From Pseudomonadota bacterium (GTDB taxonomy: Bacteria; Pseudomonadota; Alphaproteobacteria; Rhodospirillales; Casp-alpha2): a DNA stretch of 12,375 bases. The notes beneath the pieces are model-generated. The model made no database searches and was not told the DNA's origin. It worked only from the letters and a program-made list of their open reading frames with translations. The first letter of the stretch is position 1, and every line of letters begins with the position of its first letter. A program made the position numbers and the translations under genes. The stretch lies in the NCBI GenBank assembly GCA_022563215.1, contig JADFNT010000024.1, positions 1 through 12,375 on the forward strand, read 5' to 3'. Below, piece by piece: positions 1 through 6,036 of this stretch.

Positions 1-150
1 CCTGCGGCCGACGAGGCAGCGACCGAGGAGCCTGCGGCCGAAGAGGCAGCGACCGAAGAGCCTGCGGCCGACGAGGCAGCGACCGAAGAGCCTGCGACTG
101 AGGAATCCGAGACCGAGGAGCCCGCAGCCGAGGAGACGGCGACCGAAGAG
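1..150 (+). repeat. Five tandem 30-base repeats within the acidic tail
   Basis: Units start at 1, 31, 61, 91 and 121, each beginning with a CC(T/C)GC motif and ending in GAGGAG or GAAGAG. Units 1 to 3 differ at only a few positions; units 4 and 5 are more diverged. Each unit encodes ten residues (PAA[D/E]EAATEE type), so copy-number change would keep the frame. The array continues off the left edge, so the total copy number is unknown. Confidence 0.85.
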
Positions 151-300
151 CCCGTTGCCGAGGCGGAAGCGGAAGAGCCCGCCGCCGAGGATGCTCCGGC
201 CGATGAGCCAGAGGCGTCCGCCGGCGACGAAGAGGCCGCCAAGGCCGGCGGGGAGTCCGCGGATAGCGAGACGGCCGAGGAAGAGACCGCGGCCGAGTAG
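1..300 (+). CDS. C-terminal acidic tail of an unidentified protein (5' end off window)
   Basis: Frame 1 is open from the first base to a TAG at 298-300, giving 99 residues without a start. The composition is almost only Ala, Glu, Pro, Thr and Asp. The first 50 residues are five decapeptide repeats of the type PAADEAATEE; the rest is degenerate (Pro-Ala-Glu blocks, then a Gly/Ser/Ala/Glu end). No folded domain is visible, so this is a disordered, strongly acidic tail. Such tails occur on several bacterial ribosomal proteins and other proteins, and the body needed to identify it lies outside the window. It is followed by a hairpin and then clpC on the same strand, and probably belongs to the same non-alphaproteobacterial genome as that clpC. 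The frame is supported by perfect repeat periodicity and stop position; the function is unknown. Confidence 0.7.
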   Translation, partial: PAADEAATEEPAAEEAATEEPAADEAATEEPATEESETEEPAAEETATEEPVAEAEAEEPAAEDAPADEPEASAGDEEAAKAGGESADSETAEEETAAE

Positions 301-347
301 CGCCTCCGCCGCGACATCATCGCGACCTCACTGCGAACTGTCATAAC

Positions 348-373
348 ACGTACGCGCCGCAAGGCGCGTACGT
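348..373 (+). terminator. Perfect 11-bp hairpin with GCAA loop
   Basis: ACGTACGCGCC (348-358) pairs exactly with GGCGCGTACGT (363-373) around the tetraloop GCAA, a GNRA-class loop. It lies 48 bases after the stop of the acidic-tail gene and about 210 bases before clpC. There is no run of T after the stem, so it is not a textbook intrinsic terminator. It may terminate weakly, act as a 3'-end stabilising stem, or work with Rho. The rest of 301-583 shows no gene I can support. Confidence 0.5.
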
Positions 374-583
374 TGCGCCTGCCGCCGGTCTGTGCGTCGA
401 TCGATCGGCGGGACCGGGTGATTCCATCAACCGGGCTTGCGGGTTTTCCCTGACATGCGATACGCGCCTCCCGCGCCATCATGACGGGGCTAGTGTTGGC
501 TGCGGGAGGGCACGGGGAAGCCGCCTCGACCCTCAAAAACGGGCTATGCTAGCCTTAATCGTGTACACGAAACGGAGTGGCCG

Positions 584-958
584 ATGGCTGACCGGTTCGA
601 CAAATTCACAGAGCGCGCGCGACGCGTCCTCACCCTGGCTCAGGAGGAGGCGCAGCGCTTCAACCACAACTACATCGGGACCGAGCACATTTTGCTTGGA
701 CTGGTGCGAGAGACCGAGGGCGTGGCCGCGCGCGTACTTTCGAATCTCAATGTCGAACTGGTTAAGGTCCGCTCTGCGGTCGAGTTCATAATCGGCCGTG
801 GCGAGCGCCCGACTCCCGGTGAGATCGGCCTCACGCCGCGGGCAAAGAAAGTTATTGAGCTTGCGGTGGATGAGGCCCGGCGGCTGAACCACCACTACAT
901 CGGGACGGAGCACCTGCTTATCGGCCTGATGCGCGAGGGCGAGGGCGTTGCCGCGGGC
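584..958 (+). CDS. clpC: ClpC N-terminal domain fragment, truncated at a junction
   Basis: ClpC is an AAA+ unfoldase that feeds substrates to ClpP; its N-domain binds adaptors and substrates. The ATG at 584 follows a GGAG at 573-576. The first 125 residues contain two Clp_N repeats: residues ~5-60 with TERARRVLTLAQEEA, NHNYIGTEHILLGL and ETEGVAA, then ~78-125 with LTPRAKKVIELAVDEA, NHHYIGTEHLLIGL and EGEGVAAG. After codon 125 the homology stops dead. What follows is antisense lptA, read through as a meaningless extension to 1399. Both AAA+ domains (about 700 residues) are absent. The sequence resembles ClpC of Chloroflexota or Actinobacteria rather than the ClpA of Alphaproteobacteria. It is either a real pseudogene or, more likely in my view, part of a chimeric assembly. 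Confidence 0.9.
944..958. other. Breakpoint between clpC and lptA with 15-base shared sequence
   Basis: The 15 bases GGCGTTGCCGCGGGC are compatible with both genes. On the plus strand they complete the conserved ClpC motif G-E-G-V-A-A-G; on the minus strand they encode A-R-G-N-A, a motif that LptA-type repeats use and that occurs again in this same lptA (residues 82-86). Left of it only ClpC makes sense; right of it only LptA does. Such a shared stretch is typical of assembly mis-joins and of microhomology-mediated rearrangement. Confidence 0.75.
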
Positions 959-1492
959 CACCGCCATCTGCTTGTTTTCCCAATATTCGATCTGCTTGTC
1001 GGCGAAAATTTCGTCGGTGGGGGTGACAAGCCGCACCCGGCCACCGGACAGCACCATGACCCCTTTGTCGATCTGATAGATGGCCTTTTTGCCGTAGGCC
1101 GTCTCCTGCGCGGTTTTGATCCGCACATTGCCATAGGCGTCCAGGCGCCAGATATCGGTGCTGCCGTCGGGATTTTCCCGGTAGTACGCACGCAGTTCAT
1201 CGCCGAATACCGTGACCTCGCCGCGCACCGCGCGTGCATTGCCGCGGGCCAGAAAGACAAGGTTCTCCTGCTGCCATTCGATGCCGTCGTCGGCGTAAAT
1301 CTCGATCGGCAGATCGGAAGCGCCGCCGCCGAAATTGAGGCTTTGGGCGAAGGCAACGCCTCCAAAACCGATAGAGGGACCGATGGAGAAGCCGCCTGAG
1401 ATAACCGCCGCCGTCCACAGGCCGAGGACCAGGCTTCGGGCCGCCGTGCGGGGCCGAAACAACCATCGGGCAATGAACCGAAAAATCGTCAT
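944..1492 (-). CDS. lptA: LptA, lipopolysaccharide-transport periplasmic bridge protein, 3'-truncated
   Basis: LptA forms the periplasmic beta-jellyroll bridge that passes LPS from LptC to the outer-membrane LptDE complex. The start is the ATG at 1492, overlapping the lptC stop by four bases (ATGA). Residues 20-50 form a signal sequence ending VAFAQ. The OstA/LptA domain starts near residue 60 (LPIEIYADDGIEWQQE) and shows the repeating strand pattern ARGNA, AYGNVRI, GKKAIYQIDKGVMVLSGGRVRL. True LptA sequence ends near residue 183 at the junction. The frame stays open to 533 only because the antisense of clpC lacks stops in that frame, so the predicted 319-residue product is false beyond that point. 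lptB, the usual next gene, is missing. Confidence 0.85.
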
Positions 1493-2190
1493 CTAAGTAT
1501 CTTTCCGCCCTTCGGATAGATTACCAGTTTCGACTTGCCGGTGAAGACGATGGTCTTGCCCTTGTCGATAAGGTAGAAGCCTTCGCCGCTCAGATCGCCG
1601 AACGGTCCCTGTCCGTGAACGGGGGCGGTTCCCCGGGCGGTGCCTTTTTCCAGTTCGATGCTGGCCCGCGAAGTGCGGAATTCAAAACCGGAATCGTGAA
1701 ACATGTTGACCGCACCCTCCAGGTCCAGGATTTTCTCCGTTCGCCGGAAAATGCCGGTTTCGGCCGTCAGCACCAGCCAGGTGCCGTCTTTCAACGTAAT
1801 GTCCGCCTTCGGCATTTCCAGTTCCACGTTCGACGATTCGCCGGACAGGTTGCGGGCAAGGTCGGCGGTGATGGAAAAGGCCTGGTTGTCATTGTCGAAG
1901 CCGACATAACGGGGATTGACCATGGAGGGCTCTTCGGTCTGAGCCGCGGTCAAGGCGGCAAAGCTTAGGCGGAACTTCAAATCTTCTGTTTTCAGATAGG
2001 GCCACGCCAGAACCAGCCCGATCAACACCAGCGCCACCGTCGGCAACAGAAACTTCATCATCTGGACGAAGCGGCTATACCATTTCAGATGTTTCGGCCG
2101 CGCCCTGTTTTCCATCACCGAGCGGCGGCGGCCCCGGGCCGTGGGCCGGGGGGGCGGGGGAAAACCGGCGGCGGTCTCAAGCGTGCTCAT
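1489..2190 (-). CDS. lptC: LptC, LPS export system inner-membrane protein
   Basis: LptC links the LptB2FG transporter to the periplasmic LptA bridge. The 233 residues show a basic, proline-rich cytoplasmic N-terminus (1-44), one membrane anchor at about 45-65 (MKFLLPTVALVLIGLVLAWPYL) and a periplasmic beta-jellyroll domain of the LptC/YrbK type, with MVNPRYVGFDNDNQAFSITAD and an alternating strand pattern to the end. That architecture, plus the position between kdsD and lptA with a four-base overlap into lptA, makes the call secure. The ATG at 2190 has no clear Shine-Dalgarno sequence; an in-frame ATG at 2115 (MENRARPKHLKWYSRF) would remove a low-complexity GC-rich stretch and is a possible alternative start. 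Confidence 0.92.
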   Translation of the reverse strand: MSTLETAAGFPPPPRPTARGRRRSVMENRARPKHLKWYSRFVQMMKFLLPTVALVLIGLVLAWPYLKTEDLKFRLSFAALTAAQTEEPSMVNPRYVGFDNDNQAFSITADLARNLSGESSNVELEMPKADITLKDGTWLVLTAETGIFRRTEKILDLEGAVNMFHDSGFEFRTSRASIELEKGTARGTAPVHGQGPFGDLSGEGFYLIDKGKTIVFTGKSKLVIYPKGGKILR

Positions 2191-2217
2191 AATCCGTTAC
2201 CAGGGCCCCCGGGGGCT

Positions 2218-3228
2218 TCAGGCCACGCCGGCGCGCAGGCAGTCGTGGATATGAAGGATGCCGACGGCACGCCCGCCTTCGACGACGAAAACGTTGGTGA
2301 TGGAATTGGCGTTCATGAACCCCACCGCTTCGCTGGCCAGCATCTCGGGCCCGATGGCCTTGGCGTCCTTGGTCATGATGTCGCCGACGATTTGCGATAG
2401 CAGCTCGGGGCTCATGTGACGGCGAAGGTCGCCGTCGGTAATCACCCCTTGAAGCTTTCCCTTGGCGTCGACAATGCCGACACAACCGAAGCTCTTGGCC
2501 GTCATTTCGATCAGCGCGTCGGCCATGGAGGTCGCGGGGCCGATCAGCGGCAATTCCTCGTCCGTGTGCATGATGTCGGTGACCTTGAGCAGCCGGCGGC
2601 CCAGTTTTCCCCCCGGATGCAGGACGTGGAATTCGTCGGGCGAGAAGCCCTTGCGTTCCAGAAGCGCCACGGCAATGGCGTCGCCGAGCGCCATCATCAC
2701 CGTCGTCGACGTCGTCGGCGCCAGGCCCATCGGGCAGGCTTCCTCGCTTTGCGGCAACACCAGGGAAACATCCGCCGCTTTGGCCAGCGCGCTTTCCTCG
2801 CCGCCGGTGACGGCAATCAGGGGAATTTCAAAACGCTTGGCATAGGCCACCAGGTCGGCCAGTTCCGTGGTCTCGCCGGAATTCGACAACGCGAACACCG
2901 CGTCGCCCTTGGCGATCATGCCCAGATCCCCGTGCGACGCCTCGGCCGGATGCACGAACAGCGCCGGCGTGCCGGTGGACGACAGGGTGGAGGCGATCTT
3001 GTGGGCGACGTGGCCGCTTTTGCCCATGCCGGTGACGACGATGCGCCCGGTGACGGCGGCCATTACGTCGAGGACCCGGCAGAACGGCTCGCCCAGGCTT
3101 TTGGCCAGGGCGTCCAAAGCCGCGGCTTCGATGCCGAGCACCCTTTTAGCGGAGGAAAGATCGGCCTCCGTGGTGGCGTCTTGGCGCCCGTCGGAACCTG
3201 ATTTTGGCATAGCCGGAGGTGAACTCAT
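2218..3228 (-). CDS. kdsD: Arabinose-5-phosphate isomerase KdsD/KpsF (SIS plus two CBS domains)
   Basis: It interconverts D-ribulose 5-phosphate and D-arabinose 5-phosphate, the first step to Kdo for the LPS inner core. The length of 336 residues is normal for the family. The SIS domain (about 35-190) carries VVTGMGKSGHVAHK (64-77), TLSSTGTPALFVHPAEASHGDLGM (81-104) and ALSNSGET (113-120). The family linker HVLHPGGKLGRRL lies at 201-213. Two CBS domains follow, ~218-275 (DIMHTDEELP, GVITDGDLRR) and ~284-336 (DIMTKDAKAI, AVGILHIHDCL). It is first in a block with lptC (27 bases between them) and lptA, joining Kdo supply with LPS transport. I use kdsD rather than kpsF or gutQ because of the lpt context; paralogues share the reaction. 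Confidence 0.95.
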   Translation of the reverse strand: MSSPPAMPKSGSDGRQDATTEADLSSAKRVLGIEAAALDALAKSLGEPFCRVLDVMAAVTGRIVVTGMGKSGHVAHKIASTLSSTGTPALFVHPAEASHGDLGMIAKGDAVFALSNSGETTELADLVAYAKRFEIPLIAVTGGEESALAKAADVSLVLPQSEEACPMGLAPTTSTTVMMALGDAIAVALLERKGFSPDEFHVLHPGGKLGRRLLKVTDIMHTDEELPLIGPATSMADALIEMTAKSFGCVGIVDAKGKLQGVITDGDLRRHMSPELLSQIVGDIMTKDAKAIGPEMLASEAVGFMNANSITNVFVVEGGRAVGILHIHDCLRAGVA

Positions 3229-3324
3229 GTCGAACCGCTATTCAATTCTTCCCGTCTTGTTATTGTCTTGGTGCGGGGCCGGGAAAAAGCGTCATCAATG
3301 CCCGAGGTTTAAGCCAAAAGAGCG

Positions 3325-3366
3325 AAAAAAACCTTAACTCCCGGCAGACTTAAACTCGCCGGGAGT
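3325..3366 (-). terminator. Intrinsic terminator downstream of ribonuclease D
   Basis: Read on the minus strand, ACTCCCGGC (3366-3358) pairs perfectly with GCCGGGAGT (3345-3337) around a 12-base loop. After six bases the minus strand runs into seven T (3331-3325). It lies 61 bases past the rnd stop and 97 bases before the kdsD start, so rnd and kdsD are probably separate transcription units. Confidence 0.75.
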
Positions 3367-3426
3367 ATGCACTTCAAACCCGGAAAAATCAACAAAACCC
3401 GAAGGTTATGGTTATTTCGCCGGCCT

Positions 3427-4122
3427 TCAGTGAGCGAAAACGTCTTCGTCGCGCCAACCGGCAATATCCAGTTCGACCCGGGTTTTCAGGAAACCGAAGC
3501 AGGCTTCGGCCAATTCCTGGCGGTTTTCGCGCGCCAGCATGGCGTCCAGCCTGGCCCTGATTTCATGCAGGTAAAGCACGTCGGCGGCGGCGTATTCGAT
3601 TTGCTCGGGCGTCAACGTCTCCGCCGCCCAGTCAGACGACTGCTGTTCCTTGGACAGTTCCACGCCCAGGAATTCCTTGCACACGTCCTTGAGGCCGTGG
3701 CGGTCGGTATAGGTACGAACCAGGATGGAGGCGATCTTGGTGCAATAGACCGGCTCACACCAGACGCCGAGGTATGTCTGGATCGCCGCGATATCGAAAC
3801 GGGCGTAATGGAAGATCTTGGTGACCGCCTTATCCGTGAACAGCGCCTTCAGGTTCGGCGCATCGAACCCCCCGTCGGGGAACTGCACCAGATGGCAGTT
3901 GCCGTCCCCGGCCGACACCTGGACCAGGCACAGCCGGTCGCGTCCCAGTTTCAGGCCCCGGGTTTCCGTATCCACGGCGACGATGTCGCCCAGATCCAGC
4001 CCGTCCGGCAGGTCGTTCTTGTAGACCTCGATGGATTTGGCTTTCGGTTTCAACGGCTCCGGGCTCCTTTTTCTTAGGCCTTTGGCTCCGGCGGCCCCTG
4101 GGCGGCCCCTGGGGCGGGCCAT
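3427..4122 (-). CDS. rnd: Ribonuclease D, short form without HRDC domain
   Basis: A 3'-5' exoribonuclease of the DEDDy class that trims tRNA and other small RNA 3' ends. From the ATG at 4122 it has 231 residues. Exo motifs: Exo I VAVDTET (D51, E53), Exo II FHYARFD (D110), Exo III YAAAD (Y177, D181). The C-terminal HRDC domains of E. coli RNase D are absent, as is common in Alphaproteobacteria. The open frame extends upstream to 4293, but that part is the tRNA-Leu gene read antisense-free in frame, so it was excluded. A TTG at 4053 has a good AAGGAG (4069-4064) ten bases upstream and would give 208 residues, closer to the family length; the 4122 ATG has no such site and adds a low-complexity basic stretch. 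The TTG is a serious alternative start. Confidence 0.9.
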   Translation of the reverse strand: MARPRGRPGAAGAKGLRKRSPEPLKPKAKSIEVYKNDLPDGLDLGDIVAVDTETRGLKLGRDRLCLVQVSAGDGNCHLVQFPDGGFDAPNLKALFTDKAVTKIFHYARFDIAAIQTYLGVWCEPVYCTKIASILVRTYTDRHGLKDVCKEFLGVELSKEQQSSDWAAETLTPEQIEYAAADVLYLHEIRARLDAMLARENRQELAEACFGFLKTRVELDIAGWRDEDVFAH

Positions 4123-4137
4123 GGGAGCCGGAAATAA

Positions 4138-4224
4138 TGGTGCCCAGGAGAAGACTCGAACTTCCACGACCTTGCGGCCACAGGTACCTGAAACCTGCGC
4201 GTCTACCAATTCCGCCACCTGGGC
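4138..4224 (-). tRNA. tRNA-Leu (anticodon CAG)
   Basis: The minus strand begins GCCCAGG (4224-4218), pairing with CCTGGGC (4148-4142), followed by discriminator A and encoded CCA (4140-4138). The D-arm has the leucine-type GGCGGAATTGGTAGACGC. The anticodon stem CAGGT/ACCTG encloses the loop TTCAGGT, so the anticodon CAG lies at 4190-4188 and reads CUG. A class II long variable arm (GGCCGCAAGGTC region) precedes the GTTCGAGTC T-loop. rnd follows on the same strand, 15 bases downstream of the CCA if the 4122 ATG is used. Confidence 0.97.
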
Positions 4225-4264
4225 ACCGGGAAACGGTTGCGTCAAAGGGTGTTGACGGGGACAG

Positions 4265-4293
4265 TCGTTAATCCGCCCGGACGGCGATGTCAA
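4265..4293 (-). promoter_or_regulatory. Sigma70-type promoter for tRNA-Leu and probably rnd
   Basis: On the minus strand a perfect -35 TTGACA (4293-4288), a 17-base spacer and a -10 TAACGA (4270-4265) place the start point near 4258, about 34 bases before the tRNA 5' end. No other promoter of this quality lies between the tRNA and rnd, so rnd is probably read from here. Confidence 0.7.
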
Positions 4294-4312
4294 CCGCCAT
4301 TCACCTCCGGGG

Positions 4313-4340
4313 TTGACGGGGTTCGGGCGGGCATTGTAAG
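4313..4340 (+). promoter_or_regulatory. Candidate promoter for the NDUFA9-like epimerase
   Basis: A -35 TTGACG (4313-4318), 16-base spacer and -10 TGTAAG (4335-4340) point rightward and would give a leader of about 85 bases before the TTG start at 4434. It is divergent from the tRNA-Leu promoter, with the two -35 elements 20 bases apart. The -10 match is only moderate. Confidence 0.45.
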
Positions 4341-4433
4341 CCGGTATCCGAGCGCCGGTGAGGTTCCGGCCCCGCCTTTCCAGGGACCGGCGCCAAGCCG
4401 GCGCCCGACACCAGCCATAACAGGAGCGGCCCC

Positions 4434-5450
4434 TTGAATCATCCTGTAATAACCGTTTTCGGCGGCTCCGGTTTTTTGGGCCGTCATCTGGTCAAGCGGC
4501 TGGCCGACGCCGGCCGGCGCGTCCGGGTCGCCGTCCGCGGCGTCGAGGCTGCCAATTTCCTCAAAGTCGACGGCGACGTCGGTCAGGTCGTACCCTGGCC
4601 CGCCGACATCACAAACCCGACGCAGGTAGCGGCCGCCATTGAAGGCGCCGATCAAGTGATCAACCTGGTCGGCATCCTTTATCAGCGCGGACGGCGCACT
4701 TTTCAGCGTATCCATGTCGAAGGCGCCGCCAACGTCGCCGCCGCCGCCTCGGCGGCCGGGGTCCGGGCGCTGGTCCATGTTTCCGCCCTCGGCGCCGACG
4801 AGGAATCGCCGGCGCTCTACGGGCGCACCAAGGCGGCCGGCGAAGCGGCGGTCCGTCAAGCCTTGCCCGCCGCCGTCATCATTCGCCCAGGCGTCGTCTT
4901 CGGGCCGGAGGACAATTTCTTCAACCTGTTCGCCGGCCTGTCGCGGCTGACGCCGGTGCTGCCGGTGTTCGGGTGTCCGTTGTGGCCCGGGATCAAGCTG
5001 TTTCCCGAAGGCGGCCTGGTGGATATCGACCTCTACGGCGACGGCGGCACCAAATTCCAGCCGGTTTACGTCGGCGACGTCGCCGAAGCGATGATGCGGA
5101 TTCTGGCCCGGCCCGGGGATTGCGCTTCCAAGACCTATGAGCTCGGCGGGCCGGCGGTCTACAGCTTCAAGGAGATCATGGAGCTGCTGCTAAGCGAGAT
5201 TGGACGCAAGCGTTTCCTGGCACCGATGCCGTTCGGCCTGGCCAAATTCTACGCCTGGTTCCTGGAATTCTGGCCGAAACCGATCCTGACCCGCGACCAG
5301 GTCAGCCTTCTCATGCGGGACAACGTGGTAACACCTGGCGCCGACGGGTTCGGGGACCTCGGCATCGATCCGGTGACCGCGGAATCGATCCTGCCGACGT
5401 ACCTCAGCCGTTTCCGGGTGGCAGGCCGCCAGGGCTACACCCCCGCCTAA
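4434..5450 (+). CDS. NAD(P)-binding epimerase-like protein, complex I NDUFA9 subunit family
   Basis: This is an atypical short-chain dehydrogenase/reductase of the NAD-dependent epimerase clan, most like the NDUFA9-type accessory subunit of respiratory complex I. It has 338 residues. The Rossmann glycine motif is ITVFGGSGFLGRHLV (6-20: G10, G13, G16), followed by VNLVGI-type strand residues (INLVGILY, 76-83). An SDR-type Tyr-Lys pair, YGRTK (Y129, K133), follows HVSALGAD, and IIRPGVVFGPED comes next. The C-terminal part (FQPVYVGDVAEAM, YELGGP) is typical of the family. The start is TTG at 4434, seven bases after AGGAG (4422-4426); no upstream ATG fits. Residues 1-9 lack a signal sequence. The precise role in bacteria (quinone or NADPH binding, assembly) is not established here. 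Confidence 0.85.
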   Translation: MNHPVITVFGGSGFLGRHLVKRLADAGRRVRVAVRGVEAANFLKVDGDVGQVVPWPADITNPTQVAAAIEGADQVINLVGILYQRGRRTFQRIHVEGAANVAAAASAAGVRALVHVSALGADEESPALYGRTKAAGEAAVRQALPAAVIIRPGVVFGPEDNFFNLFAGLSRLTPVLPVFGCPLWPGIKLFPEGGLVDIDLYGDGGTKFQPVYVGDVAEAMMRILARPGDCASKTYELGGPAVYSFKEIMELLLSEIGRKRFLAPMPFGLAKFYAWFLEFWPKPILTRDQVSLLMRDNVVTPGADGFGDLGIDPVTAESILPTYLSRFRVAGRQGYTPA

Positions 5451-5456
5451 GCGGGG
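5441..5456. terminator. Short hairpin over the epimerase stop codon
   Basis: CCCCGC (5441-5446) pairs with GCGGGG (5451-5456) around CTAA, so the TAA stop lies in the loop. It sits in the 20-base gap between two convergent genes and could serve both directions. There is no T-run on either side, so it is a weak candidate. Confidence 0.35.
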
Positions 5457-5470
5457 AATCCTGTTAAAGA

Positions 5471-5851
5471 TTAGTAACCGGGCGGCAGGCTGCTGGCGTC
5501 GGCGGCGTCCCCGGCGTTGGCGGCGCTGACGATCAGTTCGCCGAATTCGCGCAGGAACACGGAGCCCTTGACGGTGCGCTGGATGAGAACGCTGCGGCGG
5601 TCGGCCTCGTCGGTCTTGCGCCGCGCCAGGCCAAGCTCGCTCAACCGGTTGACGGCGCGGGTGATGGCCGGCTTCGATACCTTCAGGGACTGGGCCAGCC
5701 CGCGCACCGTGTGCGGCGGCGGCGTCAGGTAGACGCTCAACAGCAGTGCCATCTGCCGGGCCGACAGGTCCGGGGCATCCAGCCGGACGCTGGAGACGAG
5801 GGCGCGGCGCCAGATATCGAGCGCCTTCAGGTCGGTGAATTGCGGGTCCAT
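5471..5851 (-). CDS. MarR-family winged-helix transcriptional regulator
   Basis: A DNA-binding regulator of about 126 residues, near the lower end for MarR proteins. The central winged helix is clear: LSARQMALLLSVYLTPPPHTVRGLAQSLKVSKPAITRAVNRLSELGLARRKTDEADRRSVLIQRTVKG. The recognition helix is KPAITRAVNRL, and the D-R-R-S-V wing is the MarR hallmark. The ligand is unknown. An ATG lies at 5857, but an AAGGG directly abuts it; the second ATG at 5851 is six bases from that site, so I chose it (MDPQF start). It converges on the epimerase and lies 185 bases downstream of the sel1 gene on the same strand. Two 23-base direct repeats upstream suggest autoregulation. Confidence 0.85.
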   Translation of the reverse strand: MDPQFTDLKALDIWRRALVSSVRLDAPDLSARQMALLLSVYLTPPPHTVRGLAQSLKVSKPAITRAVNRLSELGLARRKTDEADRRSVLIQRTVKGSVFLREFGELIVSAANAGDAADASSLPPGY

Positions 5852-5893
5852 TTCCATCCCTTAGTAGGCCCATTCCCGGTTTCCGGGTTTCGC

Positions 5894-5968
5894 CAATTCG
5901 TTTCGTTAGCGGAATTTCTAGCCAATCCGAATCGCCACCGCAACACAAATCGTATCGCTGGCGGAATT
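5894..5968. promoter_or_regulatory. Two 23-base direct repeats upstream of the marR gene, candidate operator
   Basis: Copies at 5894-5916 and 5946-5968 match at 19 of 23 positions (both contain TTCGTTTCGT- or ATCGTATCGC-type cores and end in GCGGAATT). Their starts are 52 bases apart, close to five helical turns. The nearer copy lies 43 bases upstream of the ATG at 5851. The 5894 copy is itself a partial inverted repeat (AATTCG ... CGGAATT). Nearby CCCGGTTTCCGGG (5875-5887) is a small perfect palindrome. The placement fits MarR self-control, but binding is inferred. Confidence 0.5.
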
Positions 5969-6036
5969 AACCACACTAGGTATAAGGGATTGATTCTCTT
6001 AGGCGTTTGACTCGGAAGGTTTACGCGGGCGCTGGC

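Noticed and set aside
584-1399. A 271-residue ClpC-like protein with a novel C-terminus
   Set aside because: Everything after codon 125 is antisense of lptA, whose own strand is clearly coding and continues lptC with an ATGA overlap.
3229-3324. Promoter for kdsD
   Set aside because: There is a TTGATG on the minus strand but no -10 at a usable distance; I could not support a specific site.
4123-4293. N-terminal extension of RNase D through the tRNA gene
   Set aside because: The codons are the tRNA-Leu sequence (AELVDAQVSG-type peptide), a well-known false extension.
4290-4859. A 189-residue minus-strand frame opposite the epimerase start
   Set aside because: It is a shadow of the epimerase Rossmann domain and covers the tRNA-Leu promoter; there is no recognisable motif.
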